Assembly (NCBI RefSeq): GCF_963674565.1
Contig: NZ_OY771430.1
Span: 3,844,001-3,908,000, forward strand
Length of the DNA: 64,000 nucleotides
Source of the DNA: an uncultured Carboxylicivirga sp.
GTDB taxonomy: Bacteria; Bacteroidota; Bacteroidia; Bacteroidales; Marinilabiliaceae
Direction of reading: 5' to 3'
Shown: piece by piece, positions 52,146 to 60,454 of the stretch
Layout of the letters: each line of letters starts with the position of its first letter
Position numbering within the stretch: the stretch's first letter is position 1
Notes under the pieces: model-generated
Told to the model about the DNA's origin: nothing
Database searches by the model: none
Seen by the model: only the letters and a program-made list of their open reading frames with translations
Position numbers and translations under genes: made by a program

Positions 52146-53354
52146 ATGTTTGGGAAAGTGATTCAAAGAGATTATAAAATAATATTACCAATTGTTCTGG
52201 GTGATTTACAAAGCCAGTGGAAAAGTTGTATTGAACAACTTAAAGAAATTGAACCGGGTAGTATTTTTAAAATCAGCATTTTTGTGGGTGTTGAAAATTG
52301 GGAAGAAGTATTTACAGACTTTGCACACGAACTTCGTTCTATCTTTTCGGATAAATGTCCGGCATATACAATACTTTCTCAAGGTCCCGGGAGAAATAAA
52401 GTTTCATTGGAAGTTGGGGTTATCAAAGATGAACAGGTAAAGATTAGCTATAATTTATTTCGCAACACTCCTTATTCTTTAATAGAATATAATGGCTGTA
52501 AAGAACTTTGGGCATCAGGACTGGGGCTTACCTTAAAAACAGATAATATAAACTCATCAGCCATACATGCTTTTGAAGAACTGATTACGCTTCTTTCTGA
52601 AGAAGGCTTTACATTGAATGAGGTGGTGAGACAGTGGAATTACATTCCAGAAATATTGAGTTTCGAAGTACGAAACGAAAAAGAACAACAACATTACCAG
52701 CTTTTTAACGAGGTTCGCAAACATTATTATAACCAGTATCGAACCATTGAAGGATATCCGGCAGCAACAGGTATTGGTGTTGCGATGGGAAGTGTATCAA
52801 TAGATATTTGTGCAATTAAGCCTGCTAATAATAACTCAGTTTACTCGGTTAATAATCCTGAACAACTAAATGCTTATCATTACAGACAAGATGTACTGGT
52901 AGGTGAATTAGCTGAAGGATTAGAAATAAAACAGGCACCTCAGTTCGAGAGAGCCAAACTAGTTACGGATAATAATACCTTGTTTATATCAGGTACAGCG
53001 TCTATAAAAGGTCAATATACAATTGGTTTGAACAATGCTTTAGAACAAACTCAAACAACTCTGGAACTGATTCACAACCTTAAATTGGCTGCAAAGCAGA
53101 CAGCTAAAAACCTTAATGAGAATTCATTGAATTTCTCCTATGCAAGAATATACATTAAAAAGGCAGAAGACTTTGAATCAGTTATGTCGATTTGTACAAA
53201 TGAACTTCCGAATACTCCTCTAAATTTTGTTCAGGCCGATATCTGCCGCGATAATTTACTGGTTGAAATTGAGGCTGAGATGCAATATAATATTGAGGAT
53301 ACTAATTCAACAGAGACCTTTATATCACAAAAAGTCTGTTCTCATTGCCGATAA
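52146..53354 (+). CDS. Chorismatase-like protein (FkbO/Hyg5/XanB2 type)
   Basis: This 402-residue soluble protein has the double RidA-like fold of chorismatases. An N-terminal RidA-like part (about 35-110) is followed by VVRQWNYIPEIL near 163. YPAATGIGVAMG lies near 215, AYHYRQ near 250 and LFISGTASIKGQ near 285. The late motif ADICRDNLLVEIEAE near 370 has the glutamates placed as in the active site of that family. Known members turn chorismate into dihydroxycyclohexadiene or hydroxybenzoate acids. The role here could be production of a 3- or 4-hydroxybenzoate-type aromatic. The match is from remembered motifs. The protein ends in an odd CSHCR. It is sixth in the operon. Confidence 0.6.
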   Translation: MFGKVIQRDYKIILPIVLGDLQSQWKSCIEQLKEIEPGSIFKISIFVGVENWEEVFTDFAHELRSIFSDKCPAYTILSQGPGRNKVSLEVGVIKDEQVKISYNLFRNTPYSLIEYNGCKELWASGLGLTLKTDNINSSAIHAFEELITLLSEEGFTLNEVVRQWNYIPEILSFEVRNEKEQQHYQLFNEVRKHYYNQYRTIEGYPAATGIGVAMGSVSIDICAIKPANNNSVYSVNNPEQLNAYHYRQDVLVGELAEGLEIKQAPQFERAKLVTDNNTLFISGTASIKGQYTIGLNNALEQTQTTLELIHNLKLAAKQTAKNLNENSLNFSYARIYIKKAEDFESVMSICTNELPNTPLNFVQADICRDNLLVEIEAEMQYNIEDTNSTETFISQKVCSHCR

Positions 53355-53370
53355 ATAAAGATGATAGCTT

Positions 53371-53898
53371 ATGAAAATGGTTGAACTGATACAACAACGC
53401 CGTAGCTGCAGAATTTATTCTGATCAACAAGTTGAGAAAGAAAAACAGGAAGAACTTAAAAAGATTCTGTTATGGTCACCTACTTCCAAAAATAACCGTC
53501 CCTGGGAGTTTATTTTTGTTGATGACAAGTTATTGCTTCAACAACTTTCAGAATGCAAACCTCACGGTGCTTCTTTTATAAAAAATACTCCTTTAGCCAT
53601 TGTAATCCTTGCCGATCCAGAAAAAAGTGATGTTTGGATTGAAGACACATCTATAGCTGCTGCATTTCTTCAGGCTGGGGCAGAAGATTTAGGATTAGGC
53701 AGTTGTTGGGTACAAGTTCGAAACCGCTTTCATGATTCCGGTATAACAGCATCCGAACAGGTTAAAACACTTCTAAAGGCTCCTGCTCAATTAGAAACAG
53801 CATGTATTATAACCATTGGCTATAAAGGCAAAGAAAGGCGACCTTATAACAATGATGACCTGTTGAATGAACGAATTCATCACAACACATTTGAATGA
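53371..53898 (+). CDS. Nitroreductase-family flavoprotein
   Basis: This 175-residue FMN enzyme has the family start ELIQQRRSCRIYSDQQV (phosphate-binding Arg-Ser-x-Arg), then SPTSKNNRPWEFIFV, and the later signature QAGAEDLGLGSCWVQVR. Proteins of this family use NAD(P)H to reduce nitro, quinone or enone substrates. The gene ends the rightward operon, 16 bases after the chorismatase-like gene, so its substrate may be an aromatic made by that enzyme. This is inference from position. Confidence 0.85.
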   Translation: MKMVELIQQRRSCRIYSDQQVEKEKQEELKKILLWSPTSKNNRPWEFIFVDDKLLLQQLSECKPHGASFIKNTPLAIVILADPEKSDVWIEDTSIAAAFLQAGAEDLGLGSCWVQVRNRFHDSGITASEQVKTLLKAPAQLETACIITIGYKGKERRPYNNDDLLNERIHHNTFE

Positions 53899-53925
53899 AA
53901 AGCAGACTCCTGTAAATTAATGCCT

Positions 53926-54246
53926 TTAACTTGCCAGAAAACTCACCTCAAAACCAGATTTATCGGAATTGGGTGTAATGGTAAAAGTATTATCCTGCTT
54001 CAACTTAACACCATCCTTCACGGCAATGGTTTTTAGTCCCTGCTTTATTAATTTGGCATCAGCTGGATCACAATTTTTGTTAAAGTGCAAATGCAAAACA
54101 GCTGGATTCTGCTTATTAAGACGGATTAAGAAATTATTACGCTCAACAAAAATCAAATCCTGATGAGCATAGGTAGGTTCCAGCCCAATATAACTGAGCA
54201 TGTGTTTAACTACCCCTATCGGTTTCATTAAGTCTTTATTTTTCAT
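53926..54246 (-). CDS. Unknown 106-residue protein of the nif-associated trio
   Basis: This small soluble alpha/beta protein has pattern words LIFVERNNFLIRLNKQNPAVLHLHFN near the middle and LIKQGLKTIAVKDGVKL after it. It has no cysteine cluster apart from one Cys in NCDP, no signal peptide and no known domain. It is third in the leftward trio, 24 bases after the NifX-like gene and convergent with the nitroreductase gene. It is likely related in function to the two genes before it. Confidence 0.6.
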   Translation of the reverse strand: MKNKDLMKPIGVVKHMLSYIGLEPTYAHQDLIFVERNNFLIRLNKQNPAVLHLHFNKNCDPADAKLIKQGLKTIAVKDGVKLKQDNTFTITPNSDKSGFEVSFLAS

Positions 54247-54270
54247 TGGAGTAGATTATAATATTGATAC

Positions 54271-54666
54271 TTATTTACACGATGTACTTGAACAAGAACT
54301 ACATGATGATGGGGAACATGAAGCGCCTCCTTCAGTCATCATCTCACTGGATTGAAACGGTGGTAAAGCTTTATGATACATCAAATCAACATTAAAAGTC
54401 AACATGGTTCCAATGGCTTTGTAAACAGAAATTCCCATTTCCTTAAAAACCTTTAATGCCATAACCTGAATGTCAGGTGTGATGATAGCTTTGATCTTTT
54501 GAAATCTAACCCACTCGGAAAGATCCTTAATATCAGTACGATCTATCACTTCAACATTGCCTGTTTGGGTATCATACAATCCCATCAGTCCACATTTTGT
54601 AAAGTCATCTGATAAGAATAACTGTAACTCGCCACTCGCTCCTGCTGCTGGAAATCCTATTTTCAT
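54271..54666 (-). CDS. NifX/NifB-C-like iron-molybdenum cofactor domain protein
   Basis: This 131-residue protein has the dinitrogenase iron-molybdenum cofactor-binding fold: MKIGFPAAGASGELQLFLSDDF, a central TGNVEVIDR, IKAIITPDIQVMALKVFKEMGI and IGTMLTFNVDLM. It then ends in a serine/cysteine tail with Cys117, Cys122, Cys125 and Cys130, which could bind a metal or cluster. Members carry or protect metal clusters in nitrogenase assembly, but stand-alone versions occur in non-fixing anaerobes. It sits between an ArsC-like nitrogenase-associated gene and an unknown gene. Confidence 0.75.
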   Translation of the reverse strand: MKIGFPAAGASGELQLFLSDDFTKCGLMGLYDTQTGNVEVIDRTDIKDLSEWVRFQKIKAIITPDIQVMALKVFKEMGISVYKAIGTMLTFNVDLMYHKALPPFQSSEMMTEGGASCSPSSCSSCSSTSCK

Positions 54667-54688
54667 ATCCTCAGTTTTTATGTAAATG

Positions 54689-55132
54689 TTATTTTATTTC
54701 ATTATCGCAACTGTTTTGAGTGTTGCTTTTTGGGCAACTCAATAAAGCGCTATCAATCTCTTCCTTCATTAATTCCTTTGCCAGATCACTGTCAAAACCG
54801 CATCCATAGTTTTGTCCAACCCTGATTAAAGGTCTTTTTATTAAATATGGATCATCAATCATGGCCTGCAAGGCTTCTTCTTCACTAAAGTTAGCAGGGT
54901 CAATTTCACCCGATTTGATGCGGGGCGCACTGACATTAAACCATTCAGCAAACGGACGGGTCGACAAATATTTCGCTAGCACCGTTGTAGTCCATGGCTC
55001 CTCCAGCAAGTTATATGCAATAACTTTATACCCTTTATCCTTAAGTAATACCTTTTGCTTTGTATTATTAATGCATCCTGGCTTTTCGTAAAAATGTACC
55101 TCCATAGCTTCAACATTTTTGTCATTCATCAT
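54689..55132 (-). CDS. ArsC-like nitrogenase-associated protein
   Basis: This 147-residue thioredoxin-fold protein of the ArsC/Spx group has FYEKPGCINNTKQKVLLKDKGY in place of the CxxC or CX5R of arsenate reductases. NLLEEPWTTTVLAKYL, WFNVSAPRIKSGEI and DPYLIKRPLIRVGQNYGCGFD follow. This pattern is that of the nitrogenase-associated protein family, known from nif regions. The tail adds two more cysteines (LLSCPKSNTQNSC). It opens the leftward trio. The start at 55132 gives MMNDKNVEAMEVHFY; the Met at residue 10 could also be used. Confidence 0.75.
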   Translation of the reverse strand: MMNDKNVEAMEVHFYEKPGCINNTKQKVLLKDKGYKVIAYNLLEEPWTTTVLAKYLSTRPFAEWFNVSAPRIKSGEIDPANFSEEEALQAMIDDPYLIKRPLIRVGQNYGCGFDSDLAKELMKEEIDSALLSCPKSNTQNSCDNEIK

Positions 55133-55355
55133 TCGAAAATCATCTGCAGATACAATAAAACAAGCAACATACCAAAGAATCTATCGAATTGATAATCTGC
55201 AACCATAAGGTATCAATCCGACATTATGGTAGGATATTTATCACCTTGATAACAAATCTGAAGTACATCTATTTTTAACCTAAAAACTTACACTCTATGT
55301 ATTCCCATCTGATAATTATTGTCGTAACTTGTATATAGACGTTAGAAGAAACCAA

Positions 55356-55811
55356 ATGAAAAATACATTTCTAATATGGATTTTTTCAATCTCTTTGTTT
55401 ACAAGTTTATGCAATGCACAAACATTAGTTAAACAGGATAATCTTCAAAAACTATCTCTTTCCACCATTCCCAGAAATGCTGTTCTGAATGAAGATCTTC
55501 TTATATTTTCTTACCAACGTATAATGCCACAGACTGATTCATTTGGATTTACGTTAAAGGCTGGCATCATGATTTTTGATCCATTTTTATGGGTTGCAGA
55601 CTTTGGAATCATTACCGGCCATTCGAAACATTATTTTGAAACGGCAATTGGAGGAATTGTCGAACCAACTTTTGGCGATTTTGCAATGTTCACCATCCGT
55701 GCTAATTATCGCTATCAGGCAGAAAAAGGGTTTGTTTTTAAGGTTGGCCCATTTGCAGGACCACCTGATAATTTTATCATACCTCTTGTATCAATTGGTT
55801 ATGCTTTCTGA
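55356..55811 (+). CDS. Small outer-membrane beta-barrel-like protein
   Basis: This protein of 151 residues starts at 55356, where a signal peptide begins (MKNTFLIWIFSISLFTSLCNAQ). The frame is open nine codons further up. The mature part has amphipathic strands with aromatic girdle residues (LLIFSYQRIMPQ, FGFTLKAGIMIFDPF, FAMFTIRANYRYQA, FVFKVGPFAG) and ends in SIGYAF, as barrels do. It is small for a barrel, about six to eight strands. No neighbour explains its role. Confidence 0.6.
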   Translation: MKNTFLIWIFSISLFTSLCNAQTLVKQDNLQKLSLSTIPRNAVLNEDLLIFSYQRIMPQTDSFGFTLKAGIMIFDPFLWVADFGIITGHSKHYFETAIGGIVEPTFGDFAMFTIRANYRYQAEKGFVFKVGPFAGPPDNFIIPLVSIGYAF

Positions 55812-55906
55812 GATTTTTGCTCGAACAAAATTGAAGATTTTATCACTACTACCCTAACCTATTTCCTGATTACACGTATTCAATCTATTCATATAAAAAG
55901 GGGAAA

Positions 55907-56203
55907 ATGAGGAAATTTTTACTATTGTTATTAATGGGTTGGACTATCCAATCTCAAGCGGCCGATCATGACTTATCCATTTCAAGATGGTTGTTACCAC
56001 AATCAGCCGGCGATTTAGGAGATGCTGAAACAGTCCGTTTCGAAATTGAAAATCTGGGACTTAACGAAGAAAGTAATTTTACAGTTGCTTTTTCTCTTGA
56101 TGGAGGTAATACCTTTATTGAAGAAACTTACACAGCAGCCGTTCCTGCTGGTGCTAAAAGAACACACACTTTTACTGCCAAAGCAAATTTAAGTACTGAC
56201 TGA
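55907..56203 (+). CDS. N-terminal part of a frameshifted T9SS-secreted protein
   Basis: This 98-residue frame has a signal peptide (ending SQAADHD). A CARDB-like beta-sandwich follows (VRFEIENLGLNEESNFTVAFSLDGG ... AGAKRTHTFTAKANL). It stops at TGA within ACTGACTGAC. Removing one copy of the 4-base tandem repeat gives STDGATYVIIGKISLVGDED, which completes the sandwich and continues into the frame that ends at 57263. The gene is thus one unit broken by a 4-bp duplication. Whether it is a true pseudogene depends on checking the reads. Confidence 0.75.
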   Translation: MRKFLLLLLMGWTIQSQAADHDLSISRWLLPQSAGDLGDAETVRFEIENLGLNEESNFTVAFSLDGGNTFIEETYTAAVPAGAKRTHTFTAKANLSTD

Positions 56204-56285
56204 CGGTGCTACTTATGTCATTATTGGGAAAATTTCTTTAGTTGGTGATGAAGATACTTCCAATGACCAGATTGAAGTTTCGGTT

Positions 56286-57263
56286 GTGAATAAAATGATG
56301 GGTGATGACTGCGATGATCCTTTTATTATGGATCTGGCCAGAGGAGTGAAATACACTGACACTCGGGATATAACTCCGTTTGGTGATGATTATGACTACA
56401 ATTCAAGCTGGGGAGCTCCCAATTATTTATCAGATCGAGAGGTATTCTATCAGTTTCAAACAACTGCTCAAACAAGTTATTTAGATGTTGTGCTACATTC
56501 TAATTATCCAGGCAGTTTTTCGCCTAAAGTTGCCGTACACGTAATCAATGCTTGTCCTTCAGGTGCATTTAGTACTGTAAGTTCGGGTACCGGAACAGGT
56601 AGCTTTGATGCAGAAGTAACCAATGCATACTTATATTATGCTCAAACCTATTACGTTGTTGTTTCCAAAGGGACAACTTATAATTTCACCTATGACCTTG
56701 AAGTAACTCTTTACGAACAAACTGATTTCAAAACATTTGACTTCAAAGACTTAACTTCATCAACTGTTATTGATTACGATAATCACTCAATTATGGTAAC
56801 AGTTCCTTATGGCACTGATTTGTCAACATTAACACCTGTATTTGAGACTCCAGCCTATGCCGATGTTTGGAAAGATGGAGCAATACAAGCCAGTGGAATT
56901 GAGGTTATTGATTTTAGCAACCCCGTAACTTTTTCAGTAATCCAAAATATTGGAGCAGGTCTTTCTCAGGATTGGAGCATTACGGTAGAGGAAGATGTTG
57001 CCAATAACATTGCTCAATCAGGTAAAGATGATATCACTATTTCGCCTAATCCGGTTTCAGATATTTTAAAAATAGAACTAATCTCTAACGATTATTCAAC
57101 TACAAAAGCATCAATTATAAATTGTGCTGGTAGCCTGGTTCAGCAGTTTAATTTATCTTCCAGTGAAAACCAGATTAATTTATCCAGTTATTCTCCGGGA
57201 TTATATTTCATTTTGATTGAAAGAAACGGACAGCAGACAATTAAGAAATTCATTAAAAAGTAA
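56286..57263 (+). CDS. C-terminal part of the frameshifted T9SS-secreted protein
   Basis: This 325-residue frame is given from its first ATG; coding in this frame really begins at about 56202, after the 4-bp duplication. It includes a domain with MGDDCDDPFIM and YDYNSSWGAPNYLSDREVFYQF, which resembles extracellular propeptide/lectin-like modules. A DUF5018-like beta domain follows (FDFKDLTSSTVIDYDNHSI ... WSITVEED), and a T9SS type A sorting domain ends it (TISPNPVSDILKIEL ... KKFIKK). Without the signal peptide of the upstream frame this half would not be exported, so the locus is non-functional if the shift is real. Confidence 0.75.
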   Translation: MNKMMGDDCDDPFIMDLARGVKYTDTRDITPFGDDYDYNSSWGAPNYLSDREVFYQFQTTAQTSYLDVVLHSNYPGSFSPKVAVHVINACPSGAFSTVSSGTGTGSFDAEVTNAYLYYAQTYYVVVSKGTTYNFTYDLEVTLYEQTDFKTFDFKDLTSSTVIDYDNHSIMVTVPYGTDLSTLTPVFETPAYADVWKDGAIQASGIEVIDFSNPVTFSVIQNIGAGLSQDWSITVEEDVANNIAQSGKDDITISPNPVSDILKIELISNDYSTTKASIINCAGSLVQQFNLSSSENQINLSSYSPGLYFILIERNGQQTIKKFIKK

Positions 57264-57331
57264 TAACCTGAGAGTCTTGCATAATATAGAAAGTGTTCTA
57301 TAGTTAATTGAATATTCTTTGATAAAATACA

Positions 57332-57365
57332 AAAGCCTGTTTTCACAAATGAAAACAGGCTTTTT
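57332..57365. terminator. Bidirectional terminator
   Basis: AAAGCCTGTTTTC (57332-57344) and GAAAACAGGCTTT (57351-57363) form a 13-bp stem with a 6-base loop, flanked by A and T runs. It serves the T9SS gene and the convergent gene ending at 57401. Confidence 0.85.
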
Positions 57366-57400
57366 CACGACAATAACGGCCGATTTTATTTCGTGATGCG

Positions 57401-59356
57401 TTAGTTTAATTTTAATATCTCAATATCAGAAATAGGACGTACAAATGAGTCGCTAAAACGACCCAACTTTAATAATTCAGTCCTTGCTTTAATAGATTCT
57501 TCTTTGTTATTATAAACTCCATAAACATAACGGGTATATCCATCAGAACATTTGTATGATTGAATATCATCTTTATTTAAGCCTTTAAAATATATAAATG
57601 CAAAAACAGGCCTTCGCTTTAACGCCAATATCTGAACTGTATAATAATCAACGTTCTTAACATTTTGCATTTCAAGAATTATCTGTTCTTCAATCTGCTT
57701 TGATTCCTGCACAAAATCCTTTCCTGCAATCATTTGCACCAATGGAGGTTCCATTCTGATTTCTTCAAAGGAATAAACAGGCGCTTCAGTTTCCTTATAT
57801 GCCATTTGCGGAGTAACATCTATTACAGATGCTCTTAGATCTTTTTCACCTTGCTTCTCCTGAATGTTATACTCCTGTCCTGTTTCAAGAAACATCAGAT
57901 ACTTACCCGACTCTTGATTCGGTCGATAGTCACCTACCAATTCATTATCTGATTGACGGGTTACCATTATTCTTAATGAACCTTCCTCTAAGACCTTTTT
58001 ATCATTTACTTCTCCTTCAATAATAGCAAGTTCTCCTTCAAAAGCATCATCAAATTCAACTTTATAGATATCTGAACCACCATAATTATCATTGAATCGG
58101 GCGGACGCATAATAAGCTTTGCTTTTATCCAAAGTAGGGATGAAGAAAAAGTCATCATCCGGAGTATTTATTGGATAACCCAGATTCACAGGGGCTTCCC
58201 AGGTACTATCTGCTCTCATCTGTGTAAAAAACACATCCAATCGTCCCATGCTGTTATGCCCTTCTGAAGCAAAATATAACGTTGTGCCATCAGGATGAAT
58301 CATCGCTGTTTCCTCATCGTATTTTGTATTTACAACTGGTCCCAGATTATGAACCTGCCCCCAGGAACCATCTGTATTTTTCTTAACCATGTAAATATCG
58401 GTTCCTCCATATCCCCCTTCACGGTTACTCACAAAAAACAAAGTACTTTTATCTGCTGAAAGTGAGGCATGAGTTTCATCGGCCAGAGTATTGATCGGAT
58501 AGGGCAGTTTCTCCGGCTCCTGCCATTCTCCATCAACCTTACGACTGACGTAAATACTCTTCCCTTCATCATCGTTACGATAGATAAATAATTCATTCCC
58601 ATCTGCCGACAATGACAAGGCTGATTCATGTTCGGGATTCTTGAAGAAATGCGTTAACGACGAAGCATTCTCCCATTCACCATCAAATTGAGCTGAATAT
58701 ATCTTTTCGGGATATTGTCCATCCTCATGTTTGGCAAGCTTTATATCTTCTCTCCTTGATGTAAAAATAACTAGATCTTCAAATACTGATACCAGCGGAC
58801 TATGATCATCATATTTACTATTGATCTTTTCACCAAGGTTAGTAATGGTTATATCGATTGGATTCTGCAAAAATATCTTGGCATTTTCACACATGTCTTT
58901 TTCCTTCTCTATCATCTCGAATAATTCAGTATTTGAACTATCAACATTTTTCTGGATATACTCATACACATCCAACGCCTTATCAGTTTGCATAATAACC
59001 TGATAACTCTTGGCGAGTGTTAGTTGCAAATCAATACCCAAATCTGAGAAGGAATCCTCAGGTCCTAATTGAGCAAAACCTTTTTCAAGATATACAACTG
59101 CAGTATCAGCGCTATTATTTAAGTTCAAATAGCAAATTCCAAGATGAAGATAACCCTCAACAAAACCAGGAGATTCGTTAACTATTTCTTTAAAAGCATC
59201 AATAGCCTTGTGAAAATCACCAGCATTTTCGTATTGAATAGCTTTGTTTACATCCCTGTTTTTAACATTGTTAACAGGGTCGATTTGTCCGGAGGCAAAA
59301 ATCTGTATTGCCCCCAATAAGATGATACTTATAGAATATCTTAACCCCTTATACAT
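57401..59356 (-). CDS. TPR / PD40-propeller protein resembling PorE, without OmpA domain
   Basis: This protein of 651 residues starts at 59356 (MYKGLRYSISIILLG; four more codons are open above). A signal peptide ends near ASGQ. TPR repeats occupy about 35-150 (KAIQYENAGDFHKAIDAFKEIV). A PD40 propeller spans about 200-430 with the hallmark blades ALSLSADGNELFIYRND, HASLSADKSTLFFVSNREGGYGGTDIY and AMIHPDGTTLYFASEGH. A CarboxypepD-like segment follows and a SPOR-like C-terminus (YTVQILALKRRP ... YVYGVYNNKEESIKAR). Known PorE and gliding-motility proteins have TPR-PD40-CRD-OmpA; here the last domain is replaced by a SPOR-like one, which also binds the cell wall. A role in T9SS or envelope assembly is inferred. 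Confidence 0.7.
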   Translation of the reverse strand: MYKGLRYSISIILLGAIQIFASGQIDPVNNVKNRDVNKAIQYENAGDFHKAIDAFKEIVNESPGFVEGYLHLGICYLNLNNSADTAVVYLEKGFAQLGPEDSFSDLGIDLQLTLAKSYQVIMQTDKALDVYEYIQKNVDSSNTELFEMIEKEKDMCENAKIFLQNPIDITITNLGEKINSKYDDHSPLVSVFEDLVIFTSRREDIKLAKHEDGQYPEKIYSAQFDGEWENASSLTHFFKNPEHESALSLSADGNELFIYRNDDEGKSIYVSRKVDGEWQEPEKLPYPINTLADETHASLSADKSTLFFVSNREGGYGGTDIYMVKKNTDGSWGQVHNLGPVVNTKYDEETAMIHPDGTTLYFASEGHNSMGRLDVFFTQMRADSTWEAPVNLGYPINTPDDDFFFIPTLDKSKAYYASARFNDNYGGSDIYKVEFDDAFEGELAIIEGEVNDKKVLEEGSLRIMVTRQSDNELVGDYRPNQESGKYLMFLETGQEYNIQEKQGEKDLRASVIDVTPQMAYKETEAPVYSFEEIRMEPPLVQMIAGKDFVQESKQIEEQIILEMQNVKNVDYYTVQILALKRRPVFAFIYFKGLNKDDIQSYKCSDGYTRYVYGVYNNKEESIKARTELLKLGRFSDSFVRPISDIEILKLN

Positions 59357-59601
59357 AAAGAACTCCACTCTTTATCATACTTACAAATAAAGTCAATTTT
59401 TTGTAATCATCTCTATCTCAGACCAAAATTAACCAATAAAGTATCTAACAAGTTTTTAACAATTTTTGAATAATAATTGTTTAATTCTGATTATCTGTCA
59501 ATTACAACAATCTAATTCTTTTCGACTCATTTTTATTGATCTACTACAAAGGAATTACTAAAGATCGTCGTCTAACTTTTAAACCATTAAATTAAAACAA
59601 C

Positions 59602-59982
59602 ATGAAAAAATTAATATTAAGTGCATTTCTAACAATTTTTATAGCCAGTGCAAGCCAGGCTCAAAATCGTCCTAGTCCTGAGGAACGCGTAAAGCAACAA
59701 ACAGAGCAAATGGCTAAAGACCTGAATCTAACTGAAAAACAAAAAGAACAGGTAACTGAACTCAATAAAAAGTTTGGTGAGAAGATGAAAAAAATGCGTG
59801 ATGAGAATCAGGGTGATAGAGAGAAGATGCGTGAAGCTATGGGTGCAATGCGAACAGAACGCAATACCGAACTTAAAAAGATATTAACTGACGAACAATA
59901 TAAAAAGTACCTTGAGCTGGAAGAAAAAAGAATGAAAGAAAGAGGTAACAGAGGTCCGGGAGGAGACCGCCCAAACCGTTAA
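59602..59982 (+). CDS. Spy/CpxP-like periplasmic protein
   Basis: This 126-residue exported protein has a signal peptide (ending ASQAQ). The rest is helical and highly charged (MAKDLNLTEKQKEQVTELNKKFGEKMKKM ... EQYKKYLELEEKRMKE), with the LTxxQ pattern typical of Spy/CpxP-like LTXXQ proteins. The tail is glycine/proline/arginine-rich (RGNRGPGGDRPNR). Such proteins act as periplasmic chaperones or stress sensors. It is a single gene with its own terminator. Confidence 0.75.
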   Translation: MKKLILSAFLTIFIASASQAQNRPSPEERVKQQTEQMAKDLNLTEKQKEQVTELNKKFGEKMKKMRDENQGDREKMREAMGAMRTERNTELKKILTDEQYKKYLELEEKRMKERGNRGPGGDRPNR

Positions 59983-60022
59983 AATCAGAATTCTATTATA
60001 AGATTTGGGTTTAAATACATTG

Positions 60023-60056
60023 AACCTGCAGCTAAAGATGTTGCAGGTTTTTTTTT
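60023..60056 (+). terminator. Terminator after the Spy-like gene
   Basis: AACCTGCA (60023-60030) pairs with TGCAGGTT (60042-60049) and a run of nine T follows. A strong intrinsic terminator. Confidence 0.85.
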
Positions 60057-60111
60057 ATACAATGCATAATCCATCTAAAAAGCTTAATTTCGCAGCTGTA
60101 AATACATTATA

Positions 60112-60450
60112 ATGGATTCAACAAGACAAAAGAAAATATCACGTTTATTACAAAAAGAAATTAGTGAACTATTTCAGAAAGAAATGCGTGAACTGGCGAT
60201 GGGAGTTATGGTTACTGTTACAGTTGTTCGAATCTCACCAGATTTAGGTCAGGCAAAAGTTTATTTAAGTATATTCCCGGCTAACAATATTGATGAAGTG
60301 TTTAACCATATAGTTGAAAACAGTCATCTGGTTCGATTTGCCCTAGGCAAAAGAGTGGGTAAACAAATGCGCATCATTCCTGATCTAAAATTCTTTAAGG
60401 ATGATAGCCTCGATTATCTTGATAACATTGATCGCCTGTTAAAAAAATAA
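60112..60450 (+). CDS. rbfA: Ribosome-binding factor A
   Basis: This 112-residue RbfA binds the 30S subunit and assists 16S rRNA 5'-end maturation. The whole length matches the family: an N-terminal basic helix (TRQKKISRLLQKEISELFQKE), the strand VTVTVVRISPDLGQAKVYLSIF, LVRFALGKRVGKQMRIIPDLKFFKDDS and a short C-terminal helix. It begins the rightward run rbfA, methyltransferase and FtsX-like permease, with gaps of four and three bases, so the three are likely co-transcribed. Confidence 0.92.
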   Translation: MDSTRQKKISRLLQKEISELFQKEMRELAMGVMVTVTVVRISPDLGQAKVYLSIFPANNIDEVFNHIVENSHLVRFALGKRVGKQMRIIPDLKFFKDDSLDYLDNIDRLLKK

Positions 60451-60454
60451 GCCC

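Noticed and set aside
54689..55132. Arsenate reductase ArsC
   Set aside because: The catalytic Cys environment of arsenate reductases is missing, and the KPGCINNTKQK and WFNVSAP patterns fit the nitrogenase-associated family. No ars genes are nearby.
56195..56207. Programmed +1 frameshift at GAC TGA C
   Set aside because: The position resembles the UGA C context of prfB, but slipping from GAC to ACT would pair poorly and there is no upstream Shine-Dalgarno-like stimulator. A 4-bp duplication explains it fully.
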